64,000 bases of DNA, taken from the NCBI GenBank assembly GCA_027315365.1, contig DAHUYF010000156.1, positions 1 to 64,000 on the forward strand, read 5' to 3'. This DNA is from Rhodospirillales bacterium (GTDB lineage: Bacteria > Pseudomonadota > Alphaproteobacteria > ATCC43930 > CGMCC-115725). The notes beneath the pieces are model-generated. The model saw nothing but the letters and a program-made list of their open reading frames with translations. It did not search any database and was not told where the DNA came from. The position numbers were made by a program, and so were the translations under genes. Each line of letters starts with the position of its first letter. Positions within the stretch are counted from its first letter, which is position 1. This document shows, one piece after another, positions 18,329 through 27,346 of the stretch.

Positions 18329-19450
18329 ATGCTTCTGAGACGCCGGCTCGCGCTGGCGGCGTTGGTCTGCGTCGCGCTTGCCAACCCCGCCTCGGCGCAG
18401 CAGTCGCCGCGCCGCGTCGATATCTACACCATTGCGCCGGTGCCGGTCGACGTGACCGCCGCCAGCGCCGCCGCGGCCCGCGATCAGGCGATCGTCGAGG
18501 GCGAAAGCCGCGGCTTCGATCTGCTGATGCGGCGCCTGACGCTTGCCGGCGACCGAAGCCGGCTGCCGCCGGTCAATGCGGCGCTGCTCAATGACCTCGT
18601 GCAAGGCTTCGAGGTGGCGCATGAGCGCCGCTCCAGCGTCCGCTACCTCGCCGATTTCACCATCCATTTCCGGCCCGAGGCGGTGCGCCAGATGCTGCGC
18701 CAAGCCGGCATCGGCTTCGCCGAGACGCCGAGCAAGCCGGTCGTCGTGCTGCCGGTGATGCATCTGGGCGAGCAGTCGACGCTATGGGAGGATCCCAACC
18801 CGTGGCGCGACGCCTGGGCGAATGCCAGCCCGGTGCCCGGCCTGGTGCCGCTGGTGCGGCCTTTGGGCGAGCTCGAGGACGTGCAGGCGATCGACGCCGA
18901 CGCGGCGGTTCGCGGCGAGGACGAGCGGCTGCAGGCGATCTCGCATCGCTATGGCGGCGCCGACGTGCTGGTGACCCAGGCGACGCTCAAGACCGACGGG
19001 CCGCAGCACACGCTCGACATCACCAGCACGCGCTACACGCCGGGCCAATCCGGCACCGAGCAGACTTGGGTCGATACCGCCGCCGCCCAGCCCGGCGAGA
19101 GCGATAGCGACCTGATGATCCGTGCCGCCGCCGAGGTCGTCGCGCAGGTGGAGGACGCCTGGAAGGCGGCGAACATCCTCGACCTCAGCCAGAGCGGCAC
19201 GCTGACGGCGCGGGTGCCGGTGCACTCGCTGGCGGATTGGGTCGCGGTGCGCGACCGGCTTGGCGGCATTCCGGCGGTGCGCAGCAGCCGGCTTCTCTCG
19301 CTCGATCGCGAGGAGGCGCGGGTCGAGATCCGCTATGTCGGCGATCCCGGGCAGCTTCGCCTGGCGCTCGCCCAGCGCGATCTCGAGCTGGACGGCACCG
19401 ATCCCGACTGGGTGCTGCAGCGGCGCACCGGCCCGCCTCCGCCCCGCTGA
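18329..19450 (+). CDS. DUF2066 domain-containing secreted protein
   Basis: A 373-residue protein starting MLLRRRLALAALVCVALANP and then ASAQ, a signal peptide with an A-x-A cleavage site, so periplasmic. The rest matches the DUF2066 pattern: VDIYTIAPVPVDVTAASAAA, AARDQAIVEGESRGFDLLMR, VRYLADFTIHFRPEAVRQML, and a C-terminal RLGGIPAVRSSRLLSLDREE repeat-like strand region. Its biochemical role is not known. In alpha- and gammaproteobacteria DUF2066 genes sit beside purM, a CDP-alcohol phosphatidyltransferase, a PerM-like permease and hda, exactly as here. It is divergent from purM. Confidence 0.82.
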   Translation: MLLRRRLALAALVCVALANPASAQQSPRRVDIYTIAPVPVDVTAASAAAARDQAIVEGESRGFDLLMRRLTLAGDRSRLPPVNAALLNDLVQGFEVAHERRSSVRYLADFTIHFRPEAVRQMLRQAGIGFAETPSKPVVVLPVMHLGEQSTLWEDPNPWRDAWANASPVPGLVPLVRPLGELEDVQAIDADAAVRGEDERLQAISHRYGGADVLVTQATLKTDGPQHTLDITSTRYTPGQSGTEQTWVDTAAAQPGESDSDLMIRAAAEVVAQVEDAWKAANILDLSQSGTLTARVPVHSLADWVAVRDRLGGIPAVRSSRLLSLDREEARVEIRYVGDPGQLRLALAQRDLELDGTDPDWVLQRRTGPPPPR

Positions 19451-19460
19451 GGCGCCGCCG

Positions 19461-20006
19461 GTGAACCTGCCCAACCTCATCACCCTCGGGCGGCTGCTGA
19501 GCGTGCCGGTGGCGATCTGGCTGGTGCTGTCCGGCGAGCTCGCCGCCGCCTTCTGGCTGTTCATCGTCGCCGGACTGTCCGACGCGATCGACGGCTTCGT
19601 CGCCAAGCGCTTCGATCAGCGCTCGCGCCTGGGCGCATTGCTCGATCCCATCGCCGACAAGACGCTGCTCGTCAGCATGTACGTGACGCTCGGCATCTCG
19701 GGCCGCCTGCCGACCTGGCTCGTCATCCTCGTCGTCTTCCGCGACGCCCTGATCGTCGGCGGTTTTCTGCTGGTGGCGGCGCTTGGCCATCCCATGCGCT
19801 GGGAGCCGCTGCTGGTGAGCAAGCTCAACACCGCGCTGCAGATCGCGCTGATCGGCGCGGTGCTGGCCGAGCTCGGCCTCGGCCTCGCCGTGCACGGGCT
19901 GGCTTCCGTCCTGGTCTATGCCACGGGAGCGACGACGGTGATCTCCGGCGCCGGCTACCTCATCCGCTGGAGCCGCGCGCTGGCGGGCGCGGAGACGGCG
20001 TCGTGA
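19461..20006 (+). CDS. CDP-alcohol phosphatidyltransferase
   Basis: A 181-residue membrane enzyme of phospholipid synthesis that swaps CMP of a CDP-linked lipid for an alcohol. The active-site motif is DAIDGFVAKR...G-x3-D-x3-D (SDAIDGFVAKRFDQRSRLGA then LLDPIAD), with the first basic residue after the alanine being K rather than the common R. NLPNLITLGRLLSVPV at the start is typical of PgsA-like members, but short relatives can also be cardiolipin or phosphatidylinositol-phosphate synthases. The GTG at 19461 is 10 bp after the DUF2066 stop, and its stop overlaps the next GTG start. Confidence 0.85.
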   Translation: MNLPNLITLGRLLSVPVAIWLVLSGELAAAFWLFIVAGLSDAIDGFVAKRFDQRSRLGALLDPIADKTLLVSMYVTLGISGRLPTWLVILVVFRDALIVGGFLLVAALGHPMRWEPLLVSKLNTALQIALIGAVLAELGLGLAVHGLASVLVYATGATTVISGAGYLIRWSRALAGAETAS

Positions 20007-21085
20007 CCGCCGGGCAGCGGCAGCAGATCTGGTTCTGGCTGGGGGCGCTCGTCTTCTTCTTCCTGCTCGTCTATCTCCTGAGCCCGATCCTGCTGCCCTT
20101 CGCCGCCGGCTCCGCCATCGCCTATTTCCTCGATCCGGTGGTCCACCGCCTGGAGCGCTGGCACGTCCCGCGCAGCCTTGCCACCGTGCTGGCGCTGCTG
20201 ATCTTCGTGCTGGTGCTGCTGGTGATCTTCGCGCTGCTGGTGCCGCTGGTGGAGCTGCAGACGGCGGAGCTGTCGCGCCGCGTGCCCGGTCTGGTCGCCG
20301 ACGCACGCAGCCGCGTCGAGCAGCTCATGCAATTCGCCGAGCAGCAGCTGGCGCCGGCGGATGTGGCCAAGCTGCGCGACGCGCTGAGCTCCGGCGTCGG
20401 CGACGTTGCCGCCTGGCTGGCACGCTTCATCCAGAGCGTGCTGTCCAGCGGTCTCGCGCTCGCCAATCTGCTCTCGCTGCTGTTCATCACGCCGGTGGTG
20501 GCCTTCTTCCTGCTGCGCGACTGGGACCATCTCGTCGGCCGCATCGACGGCTGGCTGCCGCGCCAGTATGCCGCCACCATCCGCGAGCAGGCGCGGCTGG
20601 TCGACGCCACGCTGGCGGGGTATCTGCACGGCCAGCTTCTGGTCTGCCTCGGCGTCGGCATCTACTATGCTGCGGCGCTGACCCTGATCCGCCTCGAATT
20701 CGGTCTCATCATCGGCATCCTCGCCGGCATTCTCACCTTCATCCCCTATGTCGGATTCGCCACCGGGCTGGTGCTGGCGCTGAGCCTGGCGTTCCTCCAG
20801 TTCGGCAGCTTCTCCGGGCTGCTGCTGGTGATCGTCGTCTTCGCCATCGGCCAGGTGCTGGAATCGAACGTGCTGGCGCCAAAGCTGGTCGGCAAGCGCG
20901 TCCATCTCCATCCGGTCTGGGTGATCTTCGCATTGCTCGCCTTCGGCAGCGTCTTCGGCTTTCTCGGCGTGCTGCTGGCGCTGCCGACGGCGGCGGTGAT
21001 CGGCGTGCTCATCCGCTTCGCTCTGGCGCGCTATCTCGCCAGCCCGCTCTACGATCCCCGCAACCGCCATTCCTCGTCGGACTAG
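20003..21085 (+). CDS. AI-2E family / PerM-like permease
   Basis: A 360-residue membrane protein of the AI-2E transporter superfamily (PerM/YdiK/TqsA). It has two N-terminal helices (residues 8-40), a third near 60-80, a long amphipathic region (LVPLVELQTAELSRRVPGLV, residues 75-145), and four to five C-terminal helices with the characteristic LIIGILAGILTFIPYVGFAT and GQVLESNVLAPKLVGKRVHL motifs. Substrates of this subgroup are not established. The GTG overlaps the preceding stop by 4 bp and hdaA follows after 10 bp, giving a four-gene operon. Confidence 0.87.
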   Translation: MTAGQRQQIWFWLGALVFFFLLVYLLSPILLPFAAGSAIAYFLDPVVHRLERWHVPRSLATVLALLIFVLVLLVIFALLVPLVELQTAELSRRVPGLVADARSRVEQLMQFAEQQLAPADVAKLRDALSSGVGDVAAWLARFIQSVLSSGLALANLLSLLFITPVVAFFLLRDWDHLVGRIDGWLPRQYAATIREQARLVDATLAGYLHGQLLVCLGVGIYYAAALTLIRLEFGLIIGILAGILTFIPYVGFATGLVLALSLAFLQFGSFSGLLLVIVVFAIGQVLESNVLAPKLVGKRVHLHPVWVIFALLAFGSVFGFLGVLLALPTAAVIGVLIRFALARYLASPLYDPRNRHSSSD

Positions 21086-21095
21086 GCGCCGGGCG

Positions 21096-21758
21096 ATGGC
21101 GCAGCTGCCGCTCGACCTGCCGCACCGGCCAGCGCTGGGCCGCGCCGATTTCCTGGTGGCGCCGTGCAACGCGGCGGCGGTCGCCTGGCTCGACCACTGG
21201 CCGCGCTGGCCGGCGCCGGCGCTGGCGCTGTCGGGTCCGCCCGGCAGCGGCAAGAGCCATCTGGCGCAGGTCTTCGCCGGCCGCGCGGCGGCGCGCTTCA
21301 TCGATCCCGCGGCGCTCACCACCGCCGCCGTGCCGGCGCTCCTCGGCAATGCTTCGGCGGCGATCGTCGACGACGCCGATCGCGCCAGCGCCGAGCCGCT
21401 CCTCCATCTCTATAACCTGCTGGCCGAGCGCCGCGGTCATCTGCTCGTCGCCGCGCGCGAGGCGCCGGCGCGCTGGCCGCTGACCCTGGCCGATCTCCGC
21501 TCGCGCCTCGTCGCCGCGCCCGCCGTTGCCGTGGCGGCGCCGGACGAGGCGCTGGTCGCCGCGCTGCTGATCAAGCTGTTCGCCGACCGCCAGCTCCAGG
21601 TGGGCGAGGGGGTGGTGGCCTATCTGGCGCTGCAGCTCGAACGGTCCTTTGCCGCCGTGCAGCGCGCGGTGGCGGCGCTCGACGCGGCGGCGCTCGCCGA
21701 GCATCGCCGCATTACGGTGCCGCTGGCGAAGCGGGTGCTGAAGATTGAGTCCGGTTGA
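21096..21758 (+). CDS. hdaA: DnaA regulatory inactivator homologue (HdaA)
   Basis: A 220-residue AAA+ protein related to the ATPase domain of DnaA; Hda/HdaA with the sliding clamp stimulates ATP hydrolysis by DnaA after initiation. It begins with a clamp-binding-like motif, QLPLDLPHRPALGRADFLVA, followed by a Walker A GPPGSGKSH (about residue 48) and a Walker B-like region AIVDDADRA. The C-terminus DRQLQVGEGVVAYLALQLER with SFAAVQRAVAALDAAAL matches the Hda lid domain. Its place after PerM and before ppk is the usual alphaproteobacterial arrangement. Confidence 0.88.
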   Translation: MAQLPLDLPHRPALGRADFLVAPCNAAAVAWLDHWPRWPAPALALSGPPGSGKSHLAQVFAGRAAARFIDPAALTTAAVPALLGNASAAIVDDADRASAEPLLHLYNLLAERRGHLLVAAREAPARWPLTLADLRSRLVAAPAVAVAAPDEALVAALLIKLFADRQLQVGEGVVAYLALQLERSFAAVQRAVAALDAAALAEHRRITVPLAKRVLKIESG

Positions 21759-21778
21759 GCCCGCCGCCCCGACGGATC

Positions 21779-22300
21779 TCAGTCGGCGCCGCGCAGCAGC
21801 GCCTTCGGCGCCACCACCTCGATCAGCCGCGCGCGGCGTCGGTCGAGCGCCGCCCACGGGACTTCGACCCCGAAACTCGCCAGCGCCCCGGTGGGAAAGC
21901 CCGCGAGTCGGGCGATCAGCGGCCCCGTAGAAACTTCTGATAGAAGAACTGCCAGTTCATAAAATCCAGGATTGTGGCCCACCACCATGACTTCCTCGAT
22001 CTCATCCGGTAGCTCGCGCAACCGGGCGAGGAGCTGGCGCGCCGAGGCGAGATAAAGCCCCTCCTCGAACAGGATCTGCGGCGCGCGCTTTAAGGAAGAT
22101 GCAACGATATCCAGGGTTTGGCGGGTACGCAGCGCGGGCGAGCACAGCACCAGCGCCGGCGCCAGACGGTGCTCGGCGACCCAGTGCGCCACCGCCTGCG
22201 CCGCCCGCCGCCCGCGCTTTTCCAACGGCCGGTCGCGGTCGGCGCCAGCCTCCTCCTGGGGTACGGCCTTGGCATGGCGCAGCAGATGGAGCGTGCTCAT
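21779..22300 (-). CDS. sixA: SixA-type phosphohistidine phosphatase
   Basis: A 173-residue histidine phosphatase superfamily member. The catalytic RHG-type motif is LLRHAKAVP near the N-terminus, with later conserved residues in SPALRTRQTLDI and the second histidine in MVVGHNPGFYELA. SixA proteins dephosphorylate phosphohistidine, for instance on HPt or NPr proteins. The start MSTLHLLRHAK at 22300 is preferred over a longer frame because homologues begin there and AAAAGGA precedes it. It is divergent from ppk and convergent with hdaA. Confidence 0.85.
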   Translation of the reverse strand: MSTLHLLRHAKAVPQEEAGADRDRPLEKRGRRAAQAVAHWVAEHRLAPALVLCSPALRTRQTLDIVASSLKRAPQILFEEGLYLASARQLLARLRELPDEIEEVMVVGHNPGFYELAVLLSEVSTGPLIARLAGFPTGALASFGVEVPWAALDRRRARLIEVVAPKALLRGAD

Positions 22301-22380
22301 GATCCTTTTGCCGCCTGCCATGACATCGCCATCCGGCCGTTATAAACTGGCGCACCCGGGCAGGGAATGGGGAGCAGAAC

Positions 22381-24537
22381 GTGGCTCAGGCTTTGCGTGC
22401 CGCGGCGTCGTCGATCGACGCTCAATCGCCGGCGCGGTTCATCAATCGCGAGCTGAGCTGGCTCGCCTTCAACGAGCGCGTGCTCGCGGAGGCCGATAGT
22501 CCACGCCATCCCCTGCTCGAGCGGTTGCGCTTCCTGTCGATCTCGGCCAACAATCTCGACGAGTTCTTCATGGTGCGCGTCGCCGGCCTGAAGGGGCAGG
22601 TGCTCGCCGGGATCGCGACGCCCAGCCAGGACGGGCTCACCCCGGCGCAGCAGCTCGCCGCGATCAACCAGCGCGCCGGCAAACTGATGCGCGACCAGCA
22701 GGTGACGTGGCGGGTGCTGCGCCAGCAGATGGCCGAAGCCGGGATCGGCGTGATCGGGCCCGAGGACCTGGCCGCGGAGGACCGCGCCTGGCTCGAAGAG
22801 CGCTTCATGACCGAGATTTTTCCGGTGCTGACGCCGCTCGCCATCGACCCCGCTCATCCCTTTCCCTTCATCGCCAATCTCGGACTCGGCCTCGCGTTGC
22901 AGCTGAGCCGCGCCAGCGACGGCAACCGGATGGAAGCGCTGCTGCTGATTCCCGGCACGGTCAACCGCTTCGTCCGCCTGCCCGGCAAGTCGGTGCGCTT
23001 CCTGCCGCTCGAGCAGATGATCGGGCTCTATCTCGACCATCTCTTCCCGGGCTTCTCGGTGGTCGGGCAGGGCATGTTCCGCATCCTGCGCGACAGCGAC
23101 ATCGAGATCGAGGAGGAAGCGGAGGATCTCGTCCGGCTGTTCGAATCGGCGCTGAAGCGCCGGCGGCGCGGCCATGTCATCCGCCTCGCCGTCGATGCCG
23201 AGATGCCCGAGGATCTGCGTGCCTTCCTGGTCGAGCAACTCGACGCCTCGCCCGACGACATCTTCCCCTCGGAAGGTCTGCTCGGACTCGCCGACACCAG
23301 GCAGCTCATCGTCGACGAGCGGCCCGACCTCATCTACACCCCGTACAATCCGCGCTTTCCCGAGCGCATCCGCGATTTCGGCGGCGATTGCTTCGCCGCC
23401 ATCCGCCAGAAGGACATCGTCGTCCACCACCCCTATGAGAGCTTCGACGTGGTGGTGCAGTTTGTCCGCCAGGCGGCGCGCGACCCTGCCGTGGTGGCGG
23501 TGAAGCAGACGCTCTATCGCACCAGCGACGACAGCCCGATCGTTCGCGCGCTGATCGAGGCGGCCGAGGCCGGCAAGTCGGTGACGGCGCTGGTCGAGCT
23601 CAAGGCGCGCTTCGACGAAGAGCAGAACATCCGCTGGGCGCGCGACCTCGAGCGCGCCGGCGTGCAGGTGGTCTACGGCTTTCTCGAGCTCAAGACCCAC
23701 GCCAAGGTGTCGCTGGTGGTGCGGCGCGAGGCCGGCGCGCTGCGCTCCTATGTGCATTTCGGCACCGGCAACTATCATCCCTATACCGCGCGGGTCTACA
23801 CCGATCTGAGTTTCTTCACCTGCGATCCCGCGCTCTGCCGCGACGCGCAGCGGCTGTTCAACTACATGACCGGCTATGCCACGCCGGCGACGCTGGAGAA
23901 GATCGCGGTGGCGCCGATCAATTTGCGCCAGCGCCTGGTCGAGCTGATCGAGGCGGAGATCGAGCACGCGCGCGCCGGGCGCCCGGCGCAGATCTGGGGC
24001 AAGGTCAACGCGCTGGTCGATCCCGCCATCATCGATCTCCTCTACCGCGCCTCGCAGGCGGGGGTGCAGATCGACCTGGTCGTGCGCGGCATCTGCTGCC
24101 TGCGCCCCGGCGTTCCAGGCCTCTCCGAGAACATCCGGGTCAAGAGCATCATCGGCCGCTTCCTCGAGCATGGCCGCATCGTCTGCTTCGGCAACGGCCA
24201 CAAGCTGCCCTCGGACGAGGCCAAGGTGTTCATCTCCTCGGCCGACTGGATGCCGCGCAACCTCGACTGGCGGGTCGAGGCGCTGGTGCCGATCGAGAAC
24301 GAGACGGTGCATCGCCAGGTGCTGGACGAGATCATGGGTGCCAATCTGCGCGACCAGGCGTTGTCGTGGCAGCTTCTGCCCGATGGTGAATACGTGCGGG
24401 AGAGCCTGGCACCCGATGCGTTCAGCGCCCATACCTATTTCATGACCAATCCCAGCCTGTCCGGCCGCGGCAGCGCGCTGCAGCGCGCCCGCCCCGCCCC
24501 GCGGCTGGTGACCGGGTCAGAGAAGGCCGAGCTCTGA
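22381..24537 (+). CDS. ppk: Polyphosphate kinase 1
   Basis: Reversibly polymerises the terminal phosphate of ATP into polyphosphate at the inner membrane. The 718-residue protein shows the four-domain family structure: N-terminal [20 protein letters not shown], head domain, then the two phospholipase-D-like catalytic domains. The two active histidines are H440 ([14 protein letters not shown]) and H597 ([14 protein letters not shown]). Translation begins at GTG 22381 behind GGGGAG. The exopolyphosphatase gene follows after 14 bp, a common pairing, and sixA is divergent. TATAAA at 22341-22346 may be the -10 of its promoter. Confidence 0.96.
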   Translation: MAQALRAAASSIDAQSPARFINRELSWLAFNERVLAEADSPRHPLLERLRFLSISANNLDEFFMVRVAGLKGQVLAGIATPSQDGLTPAQQLAAINQRAGKLMRDQQVTWRVLRQQMAEAGIGVIGPEDLAAEDRAWLEERFMTEIFPVLTPLAIDPAHPFPFIANLGLGLALQLSRASDGNRMEALLLIPGTVNRFVRLPGKSVRFLPLEQMIGLYLDHLFPGFSVVGQGMFRILRDSDIEIEEEAEDLVRLFESALKRRRRGHVIRLAVDAEMPEDLRAFLVEQLDASPDDIFPSEGLLGLADTRQLIVDERPDLIYTPYNPRFPERIRDFGGDCFAAIRQKDIVVHHPYESFDVVVQFVRQAARDPAVVAVKQTLYRTSDDSPIVRALIEAAEAGKSVTALVELKARFDEEQNIRWARDLERAGVQVVYGFLELKTHAKVSLVVRREAGALRSYVHFGTGNYHPYTARVYTDLSFFTCDPALCRDAQRLFNYMTGYATPATLEKIAVAPINLRQRLVELIEAEIEHARAGRPAQIWGKVNALVDPAIIDLLYRASQAGVQIDLVVRGICCLRPGVPGLSENIRVKSIIGRFLEHGRIVCFGNGHKLPSDEAKVFISSADWMPRNLDWRVEALVPIENETVHRQVLDEIMGANLRDQALSWQLLPDGEYVRESLAPDAFSAHTYFMTNPSLSGRGSALQRARPAPRLVTGSEKAEL

Positions 24538-24551
24538 GCCGGGCATTGCGC

Positions 24552-26060
24552 ATGCGCAGCCTGCCGCGGCGCGCGTCGCCGGTGAAGCCCCGTGCGGCGC
24601 GGCGCGGCAACGTGGCGGTGGTCGATATCGGCTCCAACTCGCTGCGCCTCGTCGTCTATGACGGCATCCGCCGCGCGCCGCGCACCCTCTTCAACGAGAA
24701 GGTCATGTGCGGGCTCGGGCGCAATCTCGAGGCGACGGGCCGGCTCGACCCCGACGGCCTCGCGCTGGTGCGCGAGAACCTGCAGCGCTTCGTGGCGCTG
24801 GCGCGCAGCATCGGCGTACGCCGGCTCGACGTGCTCGCCACCGCCGCGGTGCGCGACGCCGGCGACGGCCGCAGCTTCGTCGCCGAGGTCGAGCGCCGCC
24901 ACCGCCTCAAGGTGAAGGTGCTGGCCGGCACCGAGGAGGGCCGGCTCTCGGCCTATGGCGTGCTCGCCGGCATTCCCGAGGCGAATGGCATCGTCGGCGA
25001 CCTCGGCGGCGGCAGCGTCGAGCTGGCGCCGGTGGCGGGCGGCCAGGTGGGCGCGGCCGCGACGCTGCCGATCGGGCCGCTGCGGCTTGCGCAGCTGGCC
25101 GGCGACGAGCGCAAGCTGCGCGACGCCATCGACAAGCACCTCGCCGCGGTGCCCTGGCTCGGCGCCAAGGTCGACGGCGGCGCCTTCTACGCCGTCGGCG
25201 GCGCCTGGCGCGCGCTCGCCCGCATCCACATGGAGCAGACGCGCTATCCGCTCCACATCATTCAGCATTACACGGTACCGCGCGGCGAGGCGGAGGATTT
25301 CCTCGACATCATCGCACGACAGTCGCGCAAATCGCTGGAGAAGATCACCACCGTCTCGCGCAAGCGCCTGGACGTCGTGCCGATCGCCGCGCGCGTGCTG
25401 CAGCGGCTGCTGCGCCGCATCGGGCCGAAGCAGCTCGTCTTCTCCGCCTTCGGCCTGCGCGAGGGCCATATCTTCAGCCTGCTGCGCCCCGAGGCGCAGC
25501 GCGAGGATCCCCTGCTCGCCGCCTGCGCCGACCTGGCGGTGACGAACCGGCGCTTCGGCGCCGGCGGGGACGAGGTCTTCGGCTGGACCGGCCCGCTCTT
25601 TTCCGGCGAGAGCGAGAGCCGCCGCCGGCTGCGGCATGCGGCGGCGCTGCTGGGCGATTTCGCATGGCACGAGCATCCCGACTATCGCGCCGAGCAGGCG
25701 CTGCACAGCGTGCTCTACATGCCGGTCGCCGGGGTCGATCACGGCGAGCGCGCCTGGCTCGCCGCTACGCTGCATGCGCGCTATGGCGGCAACGAGAGCG
25801 GCGTCGACATGCTGCACGCGCTGCTCGACGGGGAAGCGCTCGCCGGCGCGCGCGTGACCGGCCTGGCGCTGCGCCTTGCCTTCACCCTGTCGGGCGGCGT
25901 GCCGGGGCTGCTGGCGCGCAGCAAGCTCGGCTTCGACGGAAATATCCTGGTGCTGACGCTCGGCGCCGAGGCGGCGAAGCGGTATGGCGAGAGCGTGCAG
26001 CGCCGTCTCGACGGGCTCGGCCGCGCGCTGGGCAGGCGGACCGAGCTGCGCCGGGGATAG
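24552..26060 (+). CDS. ppx: Ppx/GppA exopolyphosphatase
   Basis: Hydrolyses terminal phosphate from polyphosphate, and in some relatives pppGpp. The 502-residue protein has the ASKHA phosphate loops VAVVDIGSNSLRLVVYDGIR (residues 20-40) and GIVGDLGGGSVELAPV (about 150), followed by the C-terminal HD-like helical region (residues about 300-490) seen in alphaproteobacterial Ppx. The ATG at 24552 is used; a TTG six bases upstream is possible. The gene follows ppk closely, so synthesis and degradation of polyphosphate are probably co-transcribed. Confidence 0.92.
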   Translation: MRSLPRRASPVKPRAARRGNVAVVDIGSNSLRLVVYDGIRRAPRTLFNEKVMCGLGRNLEATGRLDPDGLALVRENLQRFVALARSIGVRRLDVLATAAVRDAGDGRSFVAEVERRHRLKVKVLAGTEEGRLSAYGVLAGIPEANGIVGDLGGGSVELAPVAGGQVGAAATLPIGPLRLAQLAGDERKLRDAIDKHLAAVPWLGAKVDGGAFYAVGGAWRALARIHMEQTRYPLHIIQHYTVPRGEAEDFLDIIARQSRKSLEKITTVSRKRLDVVPIAARVLQRLLRRIGPKQLVFSAFGLREGHIFSLLRPEAQREDPLLAACADLAVTNRRFGAGGDEVFGWTGPLFSGESESRRRLRHAAALLGDFAWHEHPDYRAEQALHSVLYMPVAGVDHGERAWLAATLHARYGGNESGVDMLHALLDGEALAGARVTGLALRLAFTLSGGVPGLLARSKLGFDGNILVLTLGAEAAKRYGESVQRRLDGLGRALGRRTELRRG

Positions 26061-26091
26061 AGGCGGGGCTCGGCCCCCGAGTGGCGCGACT

Positions 26092-26109
26092 TTAAGCAAT
26101 ATTAACCAT
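26092..26109 (+). promoter_or_regulatory. Possible CtrA-like site upstream of the CgeB-like gene
   Basis: TTAA at 26092-26095 and TTAACCAT at 26102-26109. The second block equals the CtrA half-site consensus of Caulobacter relatives, but the spacer between the TTAA blocks is 6 rather than the canonical 7 bp. It lies 58-75 bp before the ATG at 26167. Confidence 0.3.
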
Positions 26110-26166
26110 TGTCATCGACACTGGCCGGCACGCGATCGAGCTTCTCACGCCGGGCAAACGCCGCCG

Positions 26167-27306
26167 ATGAACCCTTATGGCCGCACCTACCGCCGCGTCT
26201 TCGTCATGACCGGCGGTGACGCCGCCGGCGTGGCGCAGGCGATGACAGCCGAGATCCATGCCGGCTTCCGCGCGATCGGCGTCAATTCGACCCTGCTGCG
26301 GGTCGAAGAATTCCACGAGGCCTTCGCCCGCCCGATCGGCGAGCGCTACGCCATGATCAGCCTCAACAACCGGCTGCGGCTGCCCGGCGTGCGCAAATTC
26401 GGCGTCATGGTCGACCATCCCTGCACTCGCTACGCCGATCTCGTCGAGGGCGAGCCGACGACCTCCACCCTGGGCTGGGTGGACCTGTCGCACCTGCCTG
26501 CCGCGGCGGCGCTGTCGCCTGGCTACGCGGCGGTCTTCCTGCCGCATGCCGGGCCCGATCCGGTGCCCGATCCGCTGCCTGCCTCGCAGCGGCCGATCGA
26601 TCTCTTCTTTTCCGGCATGCTGGCGCCGAGCTGGGATCGCGCGACCTGGTCGGCGCTTAACCCCGCGGCCCCGCCGGCCCTGGTCGAACTCGTCTTCGAA
26701 ACCGCGGAGCGCCTGGCGGAGACGCTCGAGCCCGTGCTGCCCATCTTCGCTGCCGTCTGCGCCGAGCACGGCATCGATGCCCGGCGCGATTTCAAACCGG
26801 AAGTGTTCTGCTGGATCGTCACCAAGATCCACGAACTCGCCGAACTGAGCCGTCGCAACGCCGTGCTGGAGGCGCTGCCCGACATCGCGATCACCATCGC
26901 CGCGAACCACCTGCCGGCCTCGCTGCGCGACCGCAAGAACCTTCGCTATCTCGGCCATGTCGACGATTTCGCCGAGATCCGCCGGCTGATGGGACGCGCC
27001 AAGGTGGTGCTCAATACCACCAGCAAATTTCCCATCGGCTCGCATGAGCGCATCTGGTTCGGCATGGCGGAAGGTGCCGCCATCCTGGCCGATCGCAGCT
27101 CTTATCTCGACCGGCAGTTCGGGCACCTCGCCAGCATGCTTTTCCTGCCGCAGAGGCCGATCGCCGCCGGCGATCTCGACTACCTTGCGGATCTCCTCCA
27201 TGACAATTCCGCGCTCGGCGCGATCACCGACCGCGCCGCCGTTCTCTACCGCGATAATCACACCTGGACGCAGCGCGTCCAGGTGATCGACGAGGCGCTC
27301 AACTGA
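26167..27306 (+). CDS. Glycosyltransferase, CgeB-like (GT-B fold)
   Basis: A 379-residue soluble protein. The N-terminus reads like the first Rossmann domain of a CgeB-type GT-B enzyme, and the C-terminal third has KNLRYLGHVDDFAEIRRLMG, AKVVLNTTSKFPIGSHERIW and FGMAEGAAILADRSSYLDRQ, typical of the glycosyl-transferase group 1 family related to spore-maturation protein CgeB. Members modify flagellin or surface glycans in some bacteria; the acceptor here is unknown. The ATG at 26167 follows a 106-bp gap that contains a CtrA-like motif. Confidence 0.65.
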   Translation: MNPYGRTYRRVFVMTGGDAAGVAQAMTAEIHAGFRAIGVNSTLLRVEEFHEAFARPIGERYAMISLNNRLRLPGVRKFGVMVDHPCTRYADLVEGEPTTSTLGWVDLSHLPAAAALSPGYAAVFLPHAGPDPVPDPLPASQRPIDLFFSGMLAPSWDRATWSALNPAAPPALVELVFETAERLAETLEPVLPIFAAVCAEHGIDARRDFKPEVFCWIVTKIHELAELSRRNAVLEALPDIAITIAANHLPASLRDRKNLRYLGHVDDFAEIRRLMGRAKVVLNTTSKFPIGSHERIWFGMAEGAAILADRSSYLDRQFGHLASMLFLPQRPIAAGDLDYLADLLHDNSALGAITDRAAVLYRDNHTWTQRVQVIDEALN

Positions 27307-27346
27307 CGCGCGCCCGGCCGCGCCGCCGCGCCGCTCGCCGTCGACG

